A stretch of 6,496 bases of DNA, taken from the NCBI GenBank assembly GCA_003522805.1, contig DPIB01000178.1:1-6496 (forward strand), given 5' to 3'. The notes beneath the pieces were generated by a model, which saw only the letters and a program-made list of their open reading frames with translations, was not told the origin of the DNA and did no database searches. Position numbers and translations under genes: made by a program. The stretch comes from Fervidobacterium sp. (GTDB lineage: Bacteria > Thermotogota > Thermotogae > Thermotogales > Fervidobacteriaceae). Shown here piece by piece: positions 6,473-6,496 of this stretch; position 1 is the first letter of the stretch, and each line of letters starts with the position of its first letter.

Positions 6473-6488
6473 TGATATAATTATATCA
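6473..6488. promoter_or_regulatory. 16-bp perfect palindrome with embedded TATAAT box
   Basis: TGATATAA followed directly by TTATATCA is a perfect palindrome, and so carries TATAAT on both strands (minus 6480-6485; plus 6476-6481). On the minus strand a matching -35 would lie just past the window edge. On the plus strand the -35 position reads TCTTAA, a poor match. It could be the -10 region of the leader promoter overlapped by an operator, or only an AT-rich chance palindrome. Confidence 0.35.
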
Positions 6489-6496
6489 ACTGATAC

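Larger units (their letters stand above)
6179..6496 (-). other. Gene-poor leader upstream of tmcAL
   Basis: These 318 bases hold no recognisable full gene on either strand. In transcription order they contain a palindrome with a TATAAT box, a strong Shine-Dalgarno site, a short ATT-initiated frame with an internal hairpin, a weak promoter-like pair, a second strong Shine-Dalgarno site folded into a small hairpin, and a nine-codon frame ending just before tmcAL. The mixture fits either a long regulated 5' leader or remains of an inserted element; the window ends before the upstream side can be judged. Confidence 0.6.

Noticed and set aside
1..6496. A hidden defence or mobile system covering the window.
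   Set aside because: The main genes are housekeeping or flagella-related, tightly packed and on one strand; only the short leader has any hint of an inserted element.

Overview
The window looks like chromosomal DNA of a flagellated thermophile of the Thermotogota, most likely Fervidobacterium or a relative. This is inferred from moderately AT-rich DNA, Lys/Glu/Ile-rich proteins, a short Mfd with little sequence between its UvrA-binding-like part and its RNA-polymerase-binding part, and a flagellar export accessory pair next to DNA-repair and tRNA-modification genes. No rRNA or other marker gene fixes the genus.

All five substantial genes are on the minus strand, so transcription runs from high to low coordinates. 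The order is: a gene-poor leader (6179-6496); tmcAL, the tRNA-Met wobble cytidine acetate ligase; mfd, the transcription-repair coupling factor; a 219-residue protein that looks FliK-like at its C-terminus; a 100-residue stand-alone homologue of the FlhB cytoplasmic domain (FlhX/YlqH type); a 111-bp gap; and a secreted, membrane-anchored protein with PEGA-like and FlgD-type Ig-like domains. The first four are packed as an operon: tmcAL and mfd overlap by 4 bases, mfd and the FliK-like gene are 13 bases apart, and the FliK-like gene and flhX overlap by 17 bases. The last gene has its own strong ribosome binding site and may be transcribed separately.

The genes are functionally mixed. TmcAL makes N4-acetylcytidine at the wobble base of elongator tRNA-Met. 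Mfd removes RNA polymerase stalled at DNA lesions and recruits repair. The FliK-like/FlhX pair fits an accessory module for the flagellar type III export switch, because FliK and the FlhB C-terminal domain are the two partners of the hook-to-filament specificity switch. The FlhX copy has C-S-K-Q where FlhB has its self-cleaving N-P-T-H.

The least explained part is the leader. It holds a 16-bp perfect palindrome containing a TATAAT box, a near-consensus Shine-Dalgarno site at ideal spacing from an ATT codon that opens a 41-codon frame, a strong hairpin of 13 base pairs inside that frame, and a second strong Shine-Dalgarno site with no well-placed start. It could be a decayed transposase fragment, a structured regulatory leader, or both. 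I see no CRISPR array, tRNA, rRNA, intact mobile element or clearly new defence system.
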